This document shows, piece by piece, positions 22,079-31,034 of a DNA stretch of 64,000 nucleotides. Every line of letters begins with the position of its first letter. Position 1 is the stretch's first letter. The position numbers and the translations under genes were made by a program. Below the pieces are notes generated by a model. That model searched no databases and had not been told where the DNA came from. It saw only the letters and a list, made by a program, of their open reading frames with translations. Source of the stretch: a virus; IMG/VR virus record IMGVR_UViG_3300043395_003277, positions 21,450 through 85,449 of that record; one strand, given 5' to 3'.

Positions 22079-22795
22079 ATGGCAAACCTTCCACAAAAAA
22101 CAATCAAACTTGCCCAGACCATTCCTTCTTTTTCTCATATTCCAAATATCGATTCTTTCTCCGATGAAGTTCTTGAACGACATGGTTACTACAAAGGATT
22201 TCCCTGCGCACATGACCATGTCATCCGTAACGCAACAGACCACTGGTGCTATCACTGCGCTGCAAAAATACGTGACAATATCTGTGGCTTTGATGTGAAC
22301 TATATGAATGCAAACTACAAACACAAATATGCTGACCTCTGGAGCAAAATACCTGTTGGCTATCTTGAAGACTGCTGGGAGGCCCCAAAACTCACAAAGA
22401 AACGTTTGTGCATGCCTTCGTATCGTTCTGCATATGCAACGCAAAATTCAGCAAACGTCACTGTTCACAAGATTGTTTATCAATGCGCATGGGGCGATAT
22501 TGGCGCTATGTTCGTAACACGCGTTTGTGGCAACAAAGATTGTTTAAATCCCCTACACTTAATCTCAAGCTGGAATAGGACGTTTCCTCCGGGTGTTATC
22601 AGTCCTTTTGACTATGAATTTAAACCAGAAAAACTGATGCAGTTTGCCAAGATTAAAAAATCAAAAGAGTTAAAAATTCTTCGAGAACGCAGTTATAAAC
22701 AGACGATTCAACATCCATTGGTGCATCGGAATTGTCCCGATTATGATGAGGAGTACAGGCAGTATTACAAAATAGAATGTCAAGACCAACCGTAG
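22079..22795 (+). CDS. Zinc-binding HNH_3-like protein
   Basis: The C-terminal half has VTVHKIVYQCAWGDIG and RVCGNKDCLNPLHLISSWN, which follows the HNH_3 plan (HRxxYxxxxG...HxCxNxxCxNPxHL) with CxNxxCLNPLHL intact. The N-terminal half has a Cys/His set (FPCAHDH...DHWCYHCAAKI) that could bind another zinc. It is either a homing endonuclease or a domesticated derivative. The 3' end overlaps the virion gene by 19 bases. Confidence 0.6.
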   Translation: MANLPQKTIKLAQTIPSFSHIPNIDSFSDEVLERHGYYKGFPCAHDHVIRNATDHWCYHCAAKIRDNICGFDVNYMNANYKHKYADLWSKIPVGYLEDCWEAPKLTKKRLCMPSYRSAYATQNSANVTVHKIVYQCAWGDIGAMFVTRVCGNKDCLNPLHLISSWNRTFPPGVISPFDYEFKPEKLMQFAKIKKSKELKILRERSYKQTIQHPLVHRNCPDYDEEYRQYYKIECQDQP

Positions 22796-23523
22796 TTCAA
22801 TCTCAACGTACTCAAAAGAACCCATTAATGCTGGGATCTTTTAGTGCTACAGCGATTCGTTATCTACGTGGCTCTTTAGGTCCCAAGAATCAATTGGTTG
22901 GTTCTGCAGATACATGGGATCAATCTCGCGGTGGTTACGGTGGAGGTACATATAATCATTGGTTTAAAGTTAATATCACAACACCTGGTTGGATCATTGT
23001 TGCAAACGATTCACCCAGGCCTAACTATATCCAATTGTCTGCATATGACTTAAACCTGAAGCCGATTGAAAGCAGGGCAATTATTGATGAAGATTCAATC
23101 AAGGTGCAAAATGGAACCAGTGTCTATTATCCATATTTAAACGATATTTCTGCATCGCAAGCAAATCTGTACAACATATTTTCTTCCTTCCGATTGGACC
23201 GGGGAGATTCTCGCTATTACCCTTTGCCTGCAGGCAATTACTTGATCTGTGTTTCTAGCACCAGGAATGAACCGATTGATTACGCATTTGCTCTTGTTAT
23301 TGAGTTTCCAGCAAATGAAGGCTATTTCCAGGTTGAAGACTTTGAAGGCGGTTTGTTTTTAGCAGAAGACGGAACTAGGATTCTTTTGGATCCTGCCGAT
23401 CCCTTTTACTTTGATTCCAATCACGATCATTCTCTGTCAGAATGGAAGGAAGTGTGGAGCGCCTCTCACCAGGATACCGATAAATTCCCCAGTGTTTTAG
23501 TTCCTTTAGCTAACCGAGCATGA
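22777..23523 (+). CDS. Virion structural protein (248 aa)
   Basis: A beta-rich protein: YNHWFKVNITTPGWIIVAND, LSAYDLNLKPIESRA, and YYPLPAGNYLICVSST, EPIDYAFALVIEFP. This strand pattern resembles PPC-like beta sandwiches found in secreted or virion proteins. The end is acidic (DPADPFYFDSNHDH). It is probably a head decoration or tail component. It is coupled to the following 38-codon frame (ATGA). Confidence 0.62.
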   Translation: MSRPTVVQSQRTQKNPLMLGSFSATAIRYLRGSLGPKNQLVGSADTWDQSRGGYGGGTYNHWFKVNITTPGWIIVANDSPRPNYIQLSAYDLNLKPIESRAIIDEDSIKVQNGTSVYYPYLNDISASQANLYNIFSSFRLDRGDSRYYPLPAGNYLICVSSTRNEPIDYAFALVIEFPANEGYFQVEDFEGGLFLAEDGTRILLDPADPFYFDSNHDHSLSEWKEVWSASHQDTDKFPSVLVPLANRA

Positions 23524-23636
23524 TCAAATTTATCTTAAGACTGTTCTCTCGTACGTCTTCTCATAAAAAGTTTAACTGGAACGAGTATTGCTCCAAGCAT
23601 CCGCACGAATGCGGTTGTCGTATTTACGATCTTTAA
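23520..23636 (+). CDS. 38-aa Cys/His-containing peptide
   Basis: MIKFILRLFSRTSSHKKFNW, then EYCSKHPHECGCRIYDL. ATG overlaps the previous stop (ATGA). The C/H cluster (CxxHxxxCxC) could bind a metal. Function unknown. Confidence 0.5.
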   Translation: MIKFILRLFSRTSSHKKFNWNEYCSKHPHECGCRIYDL

Positions 23637-23686
23637 AGGTTTAAATATTACGTTTAACCCTAGAATATAAGAAAAGGATAAATCCA

Positions 23687-23851
23687 ATGGCCCACTTAAA
23701 TCAGTATTTTGAAGTTGCGCTTGCAATTCATGCAGCCTGCTCTGCTATTTGCGCACTTACTCCCACGCCTAAAGATGACTTGTTTGCTCGCAAACTCTAC
23801 CGTCTGATTGAGATTGGCGGCTTGGTGATTGGTCGTGCCAAAGAGCGCTGA
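23687..23851 (+). CDS. 54-aa protein, possible holin-like
   Basis: MAHLNQYFEVALAIHAACSA then ICALTPTPKDDLFARKLYRL and a short hydrophobic end. AAGGA precedes the ATG and TAGAAT lies at 23,661-23,666, 21 bases upstream. I recall similar short proteins with the phrase ALTPTPKDD in many tailed phages. One hydrophobic segment and closeness to the endolysin operon make a lysis role possible, but it is unproven. A strong plus-strand terminator follows at 23,915. Confidence 0.62.
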   Translation: MAHLNQYFEVALAIHAACSAICALTPTPKDDLFARKLYRLIEIGGLVIGRAKER

Positions 23852-24013
23852 TTAATTAGGTAACGCTTGGAACCAAAATACGGTTCCATCATTTTTTTCT
23901 ACCCATTCCCTTGTTGCGTAAGCCTGTTCTTTTGACAGGGTTACGCATTTTTTTTCGTCGCCTACTTCCCAGCAAATATTGACGCGTATATAAGGTTCTT
24001 TATACTTTTTCAT
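23852..24013 (-). CDS. Small hypothetical protein (53 aa)
   Basis: MKKYKEPYIRVNICWEVGDE, KKCVTLSKEQAYATREWVEK and an end VFWFQALPN. The pattern is a small beta-alpha protein seen in other cyanophages, by recollection. It follows the endolysin stop by one base. Its codons also form, on the other strand, the strong terminator at 23,915-23,955, so the sequence is doubly constrained. Confidence 0.6.
   Translation of the reverse strand: MKKYKEPYIRVNICWEVGDEKKCVTLSKEQAYATREWVEKNDGTVFWFQALPN
23915..23955 (+). terminator. Strong intrinsic terminator (plus strand) inside a minus-strand gene
   Basis: TGCGTAA-G-CCTGT, loop TCTTTTG, ACAGG-G-TTACGCA, followed by eight or more T. Twelve pairs plus one internal G-G mismatch. 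It terminates the 21,692-23,851 operon where it meets the leftward endolysin operon. Confidence 0.88.
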
Positions 24014-24014
24014 C

Positions 24015-25040
24015 TTAATAATCCCATCTGACTTTTGGCCTTCCTGCTCTCATGCCAATATGAACAAATCCTTTTGGAGCGCCATAACCAAGAGAGTATG
24101 GCCAATTTTTGTCACACCATTCTTGCAATGTCCAGATATTGACACCTTCAATATAAAAATCAACTGCCCCCACATTTGGCGCTGAGTATAAATGCTCAGA
24201 ATTTGTTGCGCCCCCAACGGATGCATTAATCTTTGGAGGACGGTGTGCACTTGTAATAATTACAGGTTTATTGCCAAAATATGCACGTGCTTTTTCAATA
24301 AAACCACAAAGCTCTAATGCTGCATCACATTGGTACTGTTTGTTAAAGCGACGACCTTCTTGGTTGAGAGTTAATTCTCCATAGGAAATATGAGGAGTAA
24401 TTTTATAGAAAAATGGGCTCCAGGGATTGAATTTACTGACGGGTGCTGGTGTTGGTTGTGGTACTGGTGGCTTGTTTAGCACAAGCTCTCGATCCATGAT
24501 CTGCATTAGTTTTGATGCATAATCTGGATCAGTGGCATATCCTTCTACAACAAGAAGACGTGCGCATTCATTGCGATCTTTTGCACGATTCACACCCTTG
24601 AATTGACCAAAGTCTTTATACCAACGCTCAACCAGGTAACAAACACAGGTATAAAGATCAGGAAAATCAATAAATCCTGCTTTGATTGTGATCCACTTTC
24701 CGTTTAGAAATTCTTGTGTATTGACATTGGATCCATTTCCTTTTAATCCAAAATAGTTGTGTGTACCAGAAGTTGCCTTGCCCCAGCCTGATTCAAGCGC
24801 CCACTGTGCAGCAACAACTTCTGGAAATTTAGCTCCTGCTGCTTTGCCAGCTGATAGGACTCCGTTCCATGTATTGGTAAAAGTCTGTGTTTGAGGAGGT
24901 GTTTTTTCTTGATTACGATACTTTTTAGCAAAAAGATCCAGGTCTTCTTTTGTTATCTTTGACTGCAGCCAATTGAACGCATCGATTTGATGTGGTAATC
25001 CCTTGTAGTACTCAGCCGCCTCTACAAGCCTTATTGCCAT
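24015..25040 (-). CDS. Bifunctional endolysin: glucosaminidase plus M15 peptidase
   Basis: Residues about 55-190 form a glucosaminidase (FlgJ/GH73-like) domain: EVVAAQWALESGWGKATSG with catalytic Glu, then HNYFGLKG. After a proline-rich linker (PPVPQPTPAPVSK) comes a peptidase M15_3 domain (about 215-341): IITSAHRPPKINASVGGATN, SEHLYS...GAVDF, GFVHIGMR, giving the Zn ligands His, Asp and His. It would cut both the glycan strand and the peptide stem of cyanobacterial peptidoglycan. No signal peptide is seen, so a holin is needed for release. Confidence 0.88.
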   Translation of the reverse strand: MAIRLVEAAEYYKGLPHQIDAFNWLQSKITKEDLDLFAKKYRNQEKTPPQTQTFTNTWNGVLSAGKAAGAKFPEVVAAQWALESGWGKATSGTHNYFGLKGNGSNVNTQEFLNGKWITIKAGFIDFPDLYTCVCYLVERWYKDFGQFKGVNRAKDRNECARLLVVEGYATDPDYASKLMQIMDRELVLNKPPVPQPTPAPVSKFNPWSPFFYKITPHISYGELTLNQEGRRFNKQYQCDAALELCGFIEKARAYFGNKPVIITSAHRPPKINASVGGATNSEHLYSAPNVGAVDFYIEGVNIWTLQEWCDKNWPYSLGYGAPKGFVHIGMRAGRPKVRWDY

Positions 25041-25086
25041 TACTTTAGAGCTGTTGTACTAACTCTAAATCAGGTCTATTAAATGT

Positions 25087-25572
25087 TTATTGGACGGTTA
25101 ATTTGTAAACTTTGTCAAGACTGCCGGCTGCCATTACGGATTCAAGTTCGGACGTTTCTTCTGTTGTTAGTGTTAACGCAATCATTAAAAGTGTAATACA
25201 CGCTTGGATTGCATTTTTGTTTGCCCTACCAGCTTTTGCATCTGATATGGCGGCAATAAATTCTGTACAACAAGTGTTCACGTTTAAGCTTTGAATTGCT
25301 TGTGCACGAATTGTTTGGTATACATTACTGATCAGAAGCGCGTCCCAAAAAGCGTAGTAATTGCATTGTGCCAACAGTTCTTCTTCTGTTGGAGTATGTT
25401 CAATTACAACTTCAATCCATTTATTTAGTTGATTGTCATATTGATAGGTTTTGCCGACTGCAAGTGCCTGCGGAACTGCAATGCAATTAGCTGGTGGTTG
25501 CCATTCTGACTGCCCATCCCACTTCGTAATGTTAATACAAACGTTGCTGCTATCAAGGATCGAATAAATCAT
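25087..25572 (-). CDS. Fibre-associated protein (161 aa), possible assembly chaperone
   Basis: The frame begins near 25,584, but ATG 25572 (MIYSILDSSNVCINITKWDG) overlaps the fibre stop and is preferred. N-terminal beta pattern with WDGQSEWQPPANCIAVPQ, then a Thr/Glu-rich helical half (ISDAKAGRANKNAIQACITL). Small proteins directly after long fibres are often assembly chaperones or distal fibre caps. The family is not recognised. Confidence 0.6.
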   Translation of the reverse strand: MIYSILDSSNVCINITKWDGQSEWQPPANCIAVPQALAVGKTYQYDNQLNKWIEVVIEHTPTEEELLAQCNYYAFWDALLISNVYQTIRAQAIQSLNVNTCCTEFIAAISDAKAGRANKNAIQACITLLMIALTLTTEETSELESVMAAGSLDKVYKLTVQ

Positions 25573-25577
25573 TTTAA

Positions 25578-27911
25578 TTACCAAGAAGTAACACGAACAA
25601 AGCCATCGGTACCGTTACCGCCAGCACCAGAGTTAAAACCGTTTGGAGAAGCTCCGCCGCCACCACCACCAGCTCCAATGCCGGAACCATTAGCGCCTGC
25701 TTCTCCGCTTGAAGCGTAAGCTGTCCATGTTAGTGCACCAGACCAAGTAAGACCGTCTGTAGAGCCGTTGCCGATTGACGTAATGCCAGAGGATGGCGAT
25801 CCTGTTACTGTTGCTGAAGCAAAGAAATCAGTACCGTTATAAACCACCCCATCCCATCCTTGTGTTGTACCTGTAATACGTGCAGTCCATGTAATGCCAT
25901 CTGTACTACTTGAAATATATCCAGAGCCAACATGGATAAACTTAGATTCAGCGTAGATAATCTGTCCACCCTTAGTAGTTGAAATAGTGCCACTTACGGT
26001 AACACCTGTAGAACTCCAAGTTGTTCCTGTGTCTGTGCTATAACGAATGGAATTGTTATATGCCGCAACAATAGTACCTGCATTGTTTGATGCAATTCTG
26101 TAAAAAAGAAAACCAGTAGCATTGCCTCCTGATGTCCAAGTTGATGCATTAGTAGACGTATAGACTACTCCTGCGGATCCCCCTGTAGTAGTTCCGCCAG
26201 CAATCCAACGGGAACCATCGTAGATGATATCGTTAAAATTCCCTGCTGCTGTTCTTGCAGTCCAATTAACCAAGTCTGTTGATGTAACAATATAACTATT
26301 GTTCCCAACAACAACGTACGTTCCTCCGTTATAGGCTAATCTAATTGGCCCGCTAGCACCTAAATTTGTTTGTAATGTCCAATCAGAAAGATTGGTAGAA
26401 GTCCAAATTCCGTTACTAACAACATCATCTTCACTGTCGTAACCCTGAGCTAATGCAACCCACTTGGTGCCATCAAAAAGAATTGTTTTAAACTCAATGA
26501 TTGACCTGGTTGCATATACTGTCCAGGTGCTTAAATTTGTGCTAGCAATCAAATAACCAGCTGAACCTTGCATGACATACGTACTATTTCCATACGCCAA
26601 TGCTCTATAACCACCGTTAGCGCTTACACCACCATAAGATAAAACATTTAACTCTCGACAAAGACCACCGCGACCTCCTGTTGCAAATAAAGACTTACCT
26701 CCGCTACGCGTATAACCAAATACAGCACTACTGGTGCCAGTAGTTGTACTTCCTCCCCCCGCGCCACCTGGTCCTCCATACAAACTAAAGCCACCTGTAA
26801 CGCCAGCAAGGTTAGAATTAATATTAATCTCCGAGCCTCCTCCGGCGCCGCCGTTGTAATCGTATTGGCCGGCTGCAGAAAAAAGAGCCCACGCAAGGCC
26901 GCCTGTGGCTTGGGATGCGCCACCTCCACTAGCTCCGGCGTTCCCTCCTCCACCTCCATTCCCTGTGATATACGTACCAAAAAGACTAGTACCGCCGGAT
27001 GTTCCTGTATTACCACTGGTATCATTGACAGTTATTGCAGTTCCGCCTGCTCCGCCGGCGCCAACAGTAACGCTTACTGTTGAAGTTAATCCGGTTGCCA
27101 TAAATGTTTGTTGTAAATATCCACCACCACCGCCGCCGCCGCCTGCACTACGAGCAGTGTTGGTAGCACCTCGCCTGCCGCTTCCGCCACCACCGCCACC
27201 ACCCCAAATTTCGACTAAAACATACGTAACACCAGTAGGTTTATTCCATGTTCCATTAGATGTGAACTGCTGAACATTTACCGCTGTAGTACCATTTTGC
27301 CAACTTGGAGCACCGTTTGGACCATTGCTAGTAAACACTTGGCCGCTAGTACCATAATTTGCACCAGAAATACCAACAGCACCACTGGAATTAATACGTA
27401 GTTTTTCTGTGCCGCTTGTACTAATTGCTAACTCATTGGCAGCAGAACTATATAAACCTGTATCAACATCATTGCCTGCAATAATTGCTGGAGCACCGGC
27501 GGATCCTGCTCCGAGAACACGAACTTGACCAACTGAATCAACGACAACACGACTACTACCGCCAGTACTAATACCTAATTCATCAGTACCAGCCCCATAT
27601 AAACCAGGCGAAACACTTGCGCCTGTTCCAACTTGAAGCGAAGGAATTCCTGCTGTGCCAGCTGGTGATTTAACAATGGCACCAGAAACTTGAGTACTGA
27701 AATTTCCAGATGTAAAGTTTGCCGTTGTACCTGTTACTGTTACACCGGAAATAGTTGTACCGCCACGAATAACGTCACCAGAAATTGTGCCAGTAGCAGT
27801 GACGTTTCCAGTGAAGGTAGGATTTTTAACAAGACCAGAAATCGAAATATCTTTATCCGCTCCACCGTCTGTAAAGCTGATATTGTCAACTTTGATCCTA
27901 CCGTATGGCAT
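25578..27911 (-). CDS. Tail fibre: Gly-rich tip domain with an inserted Asp-box propeller
   Basis: 777 residues. N-terminal about 230 residues are repeats of the type VTGTTANFTSGNFST and a trimeric-fibre head. Then a Gly-rich domain starts at WGGGGGGGSG (about 235-330). From about 400 to 720 there are seven Ser-Thr-Asp/Asn...Trp repeats (STNLSTWT, STNLSDWT, STDLVNWT, STNASTWT, STDTGTTW, STDGITWT, STDGLTWS), the pattern of Asp-box beta-propellers. The Gly-rich fold resumes at the end (GAGGGGGGAS...GFVRV). A receptor-binding role is likely. A TAAAAT element is 25 bases upstream of the ATG. Confidence 0.82.
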   Translation of the reverse strand: MPYGRIKVDNISFTDGGADKDISISGLVKNPTFTGNVTATGTISGDVIRGGTTISGVTVTGTTANFTSGNFSTQVSGAIVKSPAGTAGIPSLQVGTGASVSPGLYGAGTDELGISTGGSSRVVVDSVGQVRVLGAGSAGAPAIIAGNDVDTGLYSSAANELAISTSGTEKLRINSSGAVGISGANYGTSGQVFTSNGPNGAPSWQNGTTAVNVQQFTSNGTWNKPTGVTYVLVEIWGGGGGGGSGRRGATNTARSAGGGGGGGGYLQQTFMATGLTSTVSVTVGAGGAGGTAITVNDTSGNTGTSGGTSLFGTYITGNGGGGGNAGASGGGASQATGGLAWALFSAAGQYDYNGGAGGGSEININSNLAGVTGGFSLYGGPGGAGGGSTTTGTSSAVFGYTRSGGKSLFATGGRGGLCRELNVLSYGGVSANGGYRALAYGNSTYVMQGSAGYLIASTNLSTWTVYATRSIIEFKTILFDGTKWVALAQGYDSEDDVVSNGIWTSTNLSDWTLQTNLGASGPIRLAYNGGTYVVVGNNSYIVTSTDLVNWTARTAAGNFNDIIYDGSRWIAGGTTTGGSAGVVYTSTNASTWTSGGNATGFLFYRIASNNAGTIVAAYNNSIRYSTDTGTTWSSTGVTVSGTISTTKGGQIIYAESKFIHVGSGYISSSTDGITWTARITGTTQGWDGVVYNGTDFFASATVTGSPSSGITSIGNGSTDGLTWSGALTWTAYASSGEAGANGSGIGAGGGGGGASPNGFNSGAGGNGTDGFVRVTSW

Positions 27912-27951
27912 TGCTGTTACTCTTTGTCTTTGTTAATTTTAACTCAAAAAA

Positions 27952-29745
27952 TTAAGCCAAAATGATCAATGGCCCCTGGATCACAAAACCAGAGGTTCCA
28001 CCAGAGACCACACCAGAACAAACAATGGCAGGTGTTGCTCCAGATGGAGTTGTTACTGCAAGCGTACTTCCAGTAACACTTGTAAAAGCACCTGTTGCAC
28101 CGGTGACAGTTACGCCAGAAACAACAGTGCTGAAATTACCTGTTACAAAGTTGGCAGTAGTGCCTGTAACAGTAATTCCCGTTAAAGAAGTAAAGGCGCC
28201 CGATGCACCTGTTACCGTAACAAACTGAGCAGTTGTACCGGTAACCGTTGCGCCGGACAACAGTGTTGTATAAACACCTGTAACAAAGTTGGCGGTAGTA
28301 CCTGTTGTTGTTGTACCGGTTAATGATGTAAACGTACCGGTTGTAGCACTGACGGTAATAAAACGACCGTTCGTACCTGTGATCGTGGTACCACTAAGTG
28401 TCCCAGTAACCGTAACACCAGATTGGAATTGAGCATTGCCAATGGTGTTAGTATCACCAGAGAAGGTCAGTCCTCCACCGAATACCTGGTTAACAGCGGT
28501 GAGGTTGTCGAAAACACCACTGATCGCTCGAATAATATTGCCTGTAATTGTGGCGCCAGAAAGCTGAGTCGTGTAAACGCCTGATGCAAAATTAGCCGTT
28601 GTACCAGTGACGGTGACACCTGTAATGACGGTAAAGCTGCCACTAATGCCTGTATATGTTGTGAATTGGGCTGTGGTGCCGGTTACGGTTGCACCCGTAA
28701 TAACGGTAAAGCCGCCGCTGATTCCGGTATAGGTAGTAAATTGAGCCGTCGTTCCTGTTACGGTTGCACCAGAAACTCGGGTTGTAAATACACCAGAAAC
28801 ACCTGTTACGTTACTGAATCTTCCGGCATCTCCGGTAATAATTGCGCCAGAGACCTGGGCTGTGAAGACTCCGGTTACACCTGTTAAAGATGTAAAAACA
28901 CCCGTAGCACCTGTAACTGTAGTGCCACTGATTGTTCCAGTTACCGTTAAACCGGAGCTAATAGTACCTGAACCACCAACAACTAAGTTCCCACTGGAAT
29001 TAAGCGTACCCGTTGCTGTGATATTTCCACCAGCAATGATTGCGCCAGTAACAGTGAGATTGTTTTGTACTGACTGAGAAGTTGCCGTTAATGTGCTAAA
29101 AACACCAGTTGCACCGCTAACTGTTTGTCCTGTTACTGACGTAAAACGACCAATGTCTCCGGTGATGGTTGCACCAGACAAAGCAGTGGTAAAAACGCCA
29201 GACACACCGCTGATGTTTGCGCCTGAAATGCTCTGTCCTGTGATTGTTGTAAACCGTGCTGTTGTACCAGTGACGGTTGCACCAGATAACAACGTTGTGA
29301 AAACACCTGTTACACCGGTAACTGATTGAAAATTACCTGTTGTTGCATTGACTGTATTGCCTGTAACCGTTGCACCAGATACAACAGAACTAAAAGTACC
29401 CGTTGCAAATTGCGCAATACCTCCGCTTGCAGTACCGGTGACCGTCAGATTGTTTTGAACAGTGACACCACTGAAGGTAGCGCTGCCACTGGCAATGATT
29501 GCATTAAATGAGCTGGTACCGGAAGCAGTTAAGTTGCCTTGGACAGTGACATTGCCACTGAACGTAGCGTTCCCGCTGGGACTGACGTAGTAAAGATCTA
29601 AATAGTTTTTGAATTCTGTAAACGTAATTTTTTTGTTACGTAACGCTGGGTCAGCCTCAAAGACGTGAACCAGCGTCAGTACATCCGCTTCGTCAATAGA
29701 AGCGCCGTCAATTGACGGAAATTCAGTAATCTTTCTATTCGACAC
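27952..29745 (-). CDS. Long repetitive tail fibre (597 aa)
   Basis: The N-terminus, MSNRKITEFPSIDGASIDEA then VFEADPALRNKKITFTEFK, looks like a baseplate or tail attachment domain. The rest is made of about twenty imperfect repeats of GATVTGTTAxFxTxTG, SGxFTTxLSG, typical of triple-beta-helix fibre shafts. Repetition at DNA level is extensive, so length changes by recombination are likely. It is followed by the Gly-rich fibre, and both share VTGTTANF units. Confidence 0.82.
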   Translation of the reverse strand: MSNRKITEFPSIDGASIDEADVLTLVHVFEADPALRNKKITFTEFKNYLDLYYVSPSGNATFSGNVTVQGNLTASGTSSFNAIIASGSATFSGVTVQNNLTVTGTASGGIAQFATGTFSSVVSGATVTGNTVNATTGNFQSVTGVTGVFTTLLSGATVTGTTARFTTITGQSISGANISGVSGVFTTALSGATITGDIGRFTSVTGQTVSGATGVFSTLTATSQSVQNNLTVTGAIIAGGNITATGTLNSSGNLVVGGSGTISSGLTVTGTISGTTVTGATGVFTSLTGVTGVFTAQVSGAIITGDAGRFSNVTGVSGVFTTRVSGATVTGTTAQFTTYTGISGGFTVITGATVTGTTAQFTTYTGISGSFTVITGVTVTGTTANFASGVYTTQLSGATITGNIIRAISGVFDNLTAVNQVFGGGLTFSGDTNTIGNAQFQSGVTVTGTLSGTTITGTNGRFITVSATTGTFTSLTGTTTTGTTANFVTGVYTTLLSGATVTGTTAQFVTVTGASGAFTSLTGITVTGTTANFVTGNFSTVVSGVTVTGATGAFTSVTGSTLAVTTPSGATPAIVCSGVVSGGTSGFVIQGPLIILA

Positions 29746-29767
29746 CTATGCTAACAGCGCATTCTAT

Positions 29768-29784
29768 CCCTTTATTATAAAGGG
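29768..29784. promoter_or_regulatory. Palindrome containing TATAAT upstream of the fibre genes
   Basis: CCCTTTA-TTA-TAAAGGG, a perfect 7-bp inverted repeat. On the minus strand its core reads TTTATAAT, a -10-like element about 29 bases before the fibre ATG. It may be a promoter with a built-in operator or a small processing hairpin. Confidence 0.4.
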
Positions 29785-29789
29785 CTTAC

Positions 29790-30101
29790 TCACCGGAATT
29801 TTACTTCAACTTTTGGTAATGCGTTAGAAATAAAACTCCAAGACCATTGAATTCCTGTTACAATTCCGCAAGAGAGTAAAAGGACTAACAGTAATTCTGC
29901 AACCGTCAGGTTTCTCCGCACATAAACAACTTGTGGAGGCTGGATTGCAGGGGGAGCAAAAGCGGCTGTCTGTTGCGCCAGGGCTTGTTGCATCGCAATC
30001 TCCTTTGCCCTTGCCTTTAGTTCTGCCAGTTGCTCAGGAGTGATCTGATTCACCGGATACGGCGCAACCGGCTGACTGGGCGGCACTTGTTGTTCTTCCA
30101 T
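29790..30101 (-). CDS. Single-span membrane protein with proline-rich N-terminus
   Basis: From ATG 30101 (MEEQQVPPSQPVAPYPVNQI) through a Gln/Ala-rich helix (LAELKARAKEIAMQQALAQQ) to a C-terminal membrane helix (AELLLVLLLSCGIVTGIQWS) and a short basic tail. A spanin- or holin-like role is possible, since fibre and lysis genes are close. No family recognised. Confidence 0.6.
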   Translation of the reverse strand: MEEQQVPPSQPVAPYPVNQITPEQLAELKARAKEIAMQQALAQQTAAFAPPAIQPPQVVYVRRNLTVAELLLVLLLSCGIVTGIQWSWSFISNALPKVEVKFR

Positions 30102-30150
30102 GTTCTTGAACTGTTTTCTCACACATTAGCACTTCGAAAACGTTGTTGGC

Positions 30151-30576
30151 ATGCAGTACGGAATTCGAAAAGGATTTGAAGATGTTGCCTATGAACTAAA
30201 GGGCATTAAAAATGTCCTTTCGTCTCTATGGCATAGCCGGTACGCCGATGGCGAAACGGATGCACTCAACCCCGAGGCATATGCTGATGAATACATCTCC
30301 ACGGAAGAATGTGGTCGGCGCCTGGGGGTATCAGATCAAACCATCCGAAACTGGATTGCAATTGGACGAAAAGCTCCGGAAAAAGGCTGGGTTGAAGGCA
30401 TTCATTATGTCAACATCTCACCTGATCACAAACGTAAGGCTTTGATTCGCATTCCTTGGACCGCATTGATTCAGTCGTTTGCCAAAAACCGTGAGATTGA
30501 ATTTAAAGATATGTCAGGAAAAGAAAACATAAATACCGAGCTTTACCAAACAAGGACATTTGGGCGGCTGGAGTGA
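30151..30576 (+). CDS. Helix-turn-helix DNA-binding protein (excisionase/MerR-like)
   Basis: The segment ISTEECGRRLGVSDQTIRNW, then IAIGRKAPEKGWVEGIHYVN, is a winged helix of the excisionase or terminase-small type: two helices with a turn at GVSDQT, then a wing ending in a tyrosine. It heads the plus-strand cluster 30,151-32,615, opposite the fibre operon, so it probably regulates this divergent region. It is not adjacent to an integrase. Confidence 0.7.
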   Translation: MQYGIRKGFEDVAYELKGIKNVLSSLWHSRYADGETDALNPEAYADEYISTEECGRRLGVSDQTIRNWIAIGRKAPEKGWVEGIHYVNISPDHKRKALIRIPWTALIQSFAKNREIEFKDMSGKENINTELYQTRTFGRLE

Positions 30577-31034
30577 TGGCACATCGCTTTCAAGGTATTG
30601 ATATTTCGCAAGTTACTATTGATAACCATTGTGATTTGCTGCCAAAATCACTGGTCAATCAAGTAGAAACCTTTCTTCCTCCAGGGGGTTCATTTGATGA
30701 CGGCTGCTTGCAGCGGTATCTAGAGAACCTAAAAGCTTTTGAGGAAGAAGACGAGAATTCCGGTATGACGTTGGCAAATCGTTTACGACTGGCCTTCAAG
30801 GACATGCAACCAGATACAATCTGCGGGAAATTTCCGCAAGCTGAGCTGCCTTTAAAGCGTAGGTTGCGTTGCGTAGCTGAGTATTTGATCAGATCTGGCG
30901 AATTTAATAAGATGAGAGATGATCAAGGCAAGCTTTTAAAAAAACGTGGGGCACTTGGCAAGCTTGTTGTCATGTACCAGCCAACGTTTAAACTACTTGA
31001 AGCATTACAAAAACAAGGATTAGTTGAACGATGA
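30576..31034 (+). CDS. Hypothetical protein (152 aa)
   Basis: ATG 30576 overlaps the HTH stop (TGATG). It has a Gly/Pro-rich turn (LPPGGSFDDGCLQRYL) then helices with basic faces (KRRLRCVAEYLIRSG, LGKLVVMYQPTFKLLEALQK). The C-terminal half resembles a winged-helix outline but lacks a clear signature. It is coupled to the next gene (ATGA). Unknown function. Confidence 0.6.
   Translation: MAHRFQGIDISQVTIDNHCDLLPKSLVNQVETFLPPGGSFDDGCLQRYLENLKAFEEEDENSGMTLANRLRLAFKDMQPDTICGKFPQAELPLKRRLRCVAEYLIRSGEFNKMRDDQGKLLKKRGALGKLVVMYQPTFKLLEALQKQGLVER

Noticed and set aside
27962-29511. Several plus-strand frames opposite the repetitive fibre
   Set aside because: They are low-complexity shadows of the GATVTGTTA repeats.
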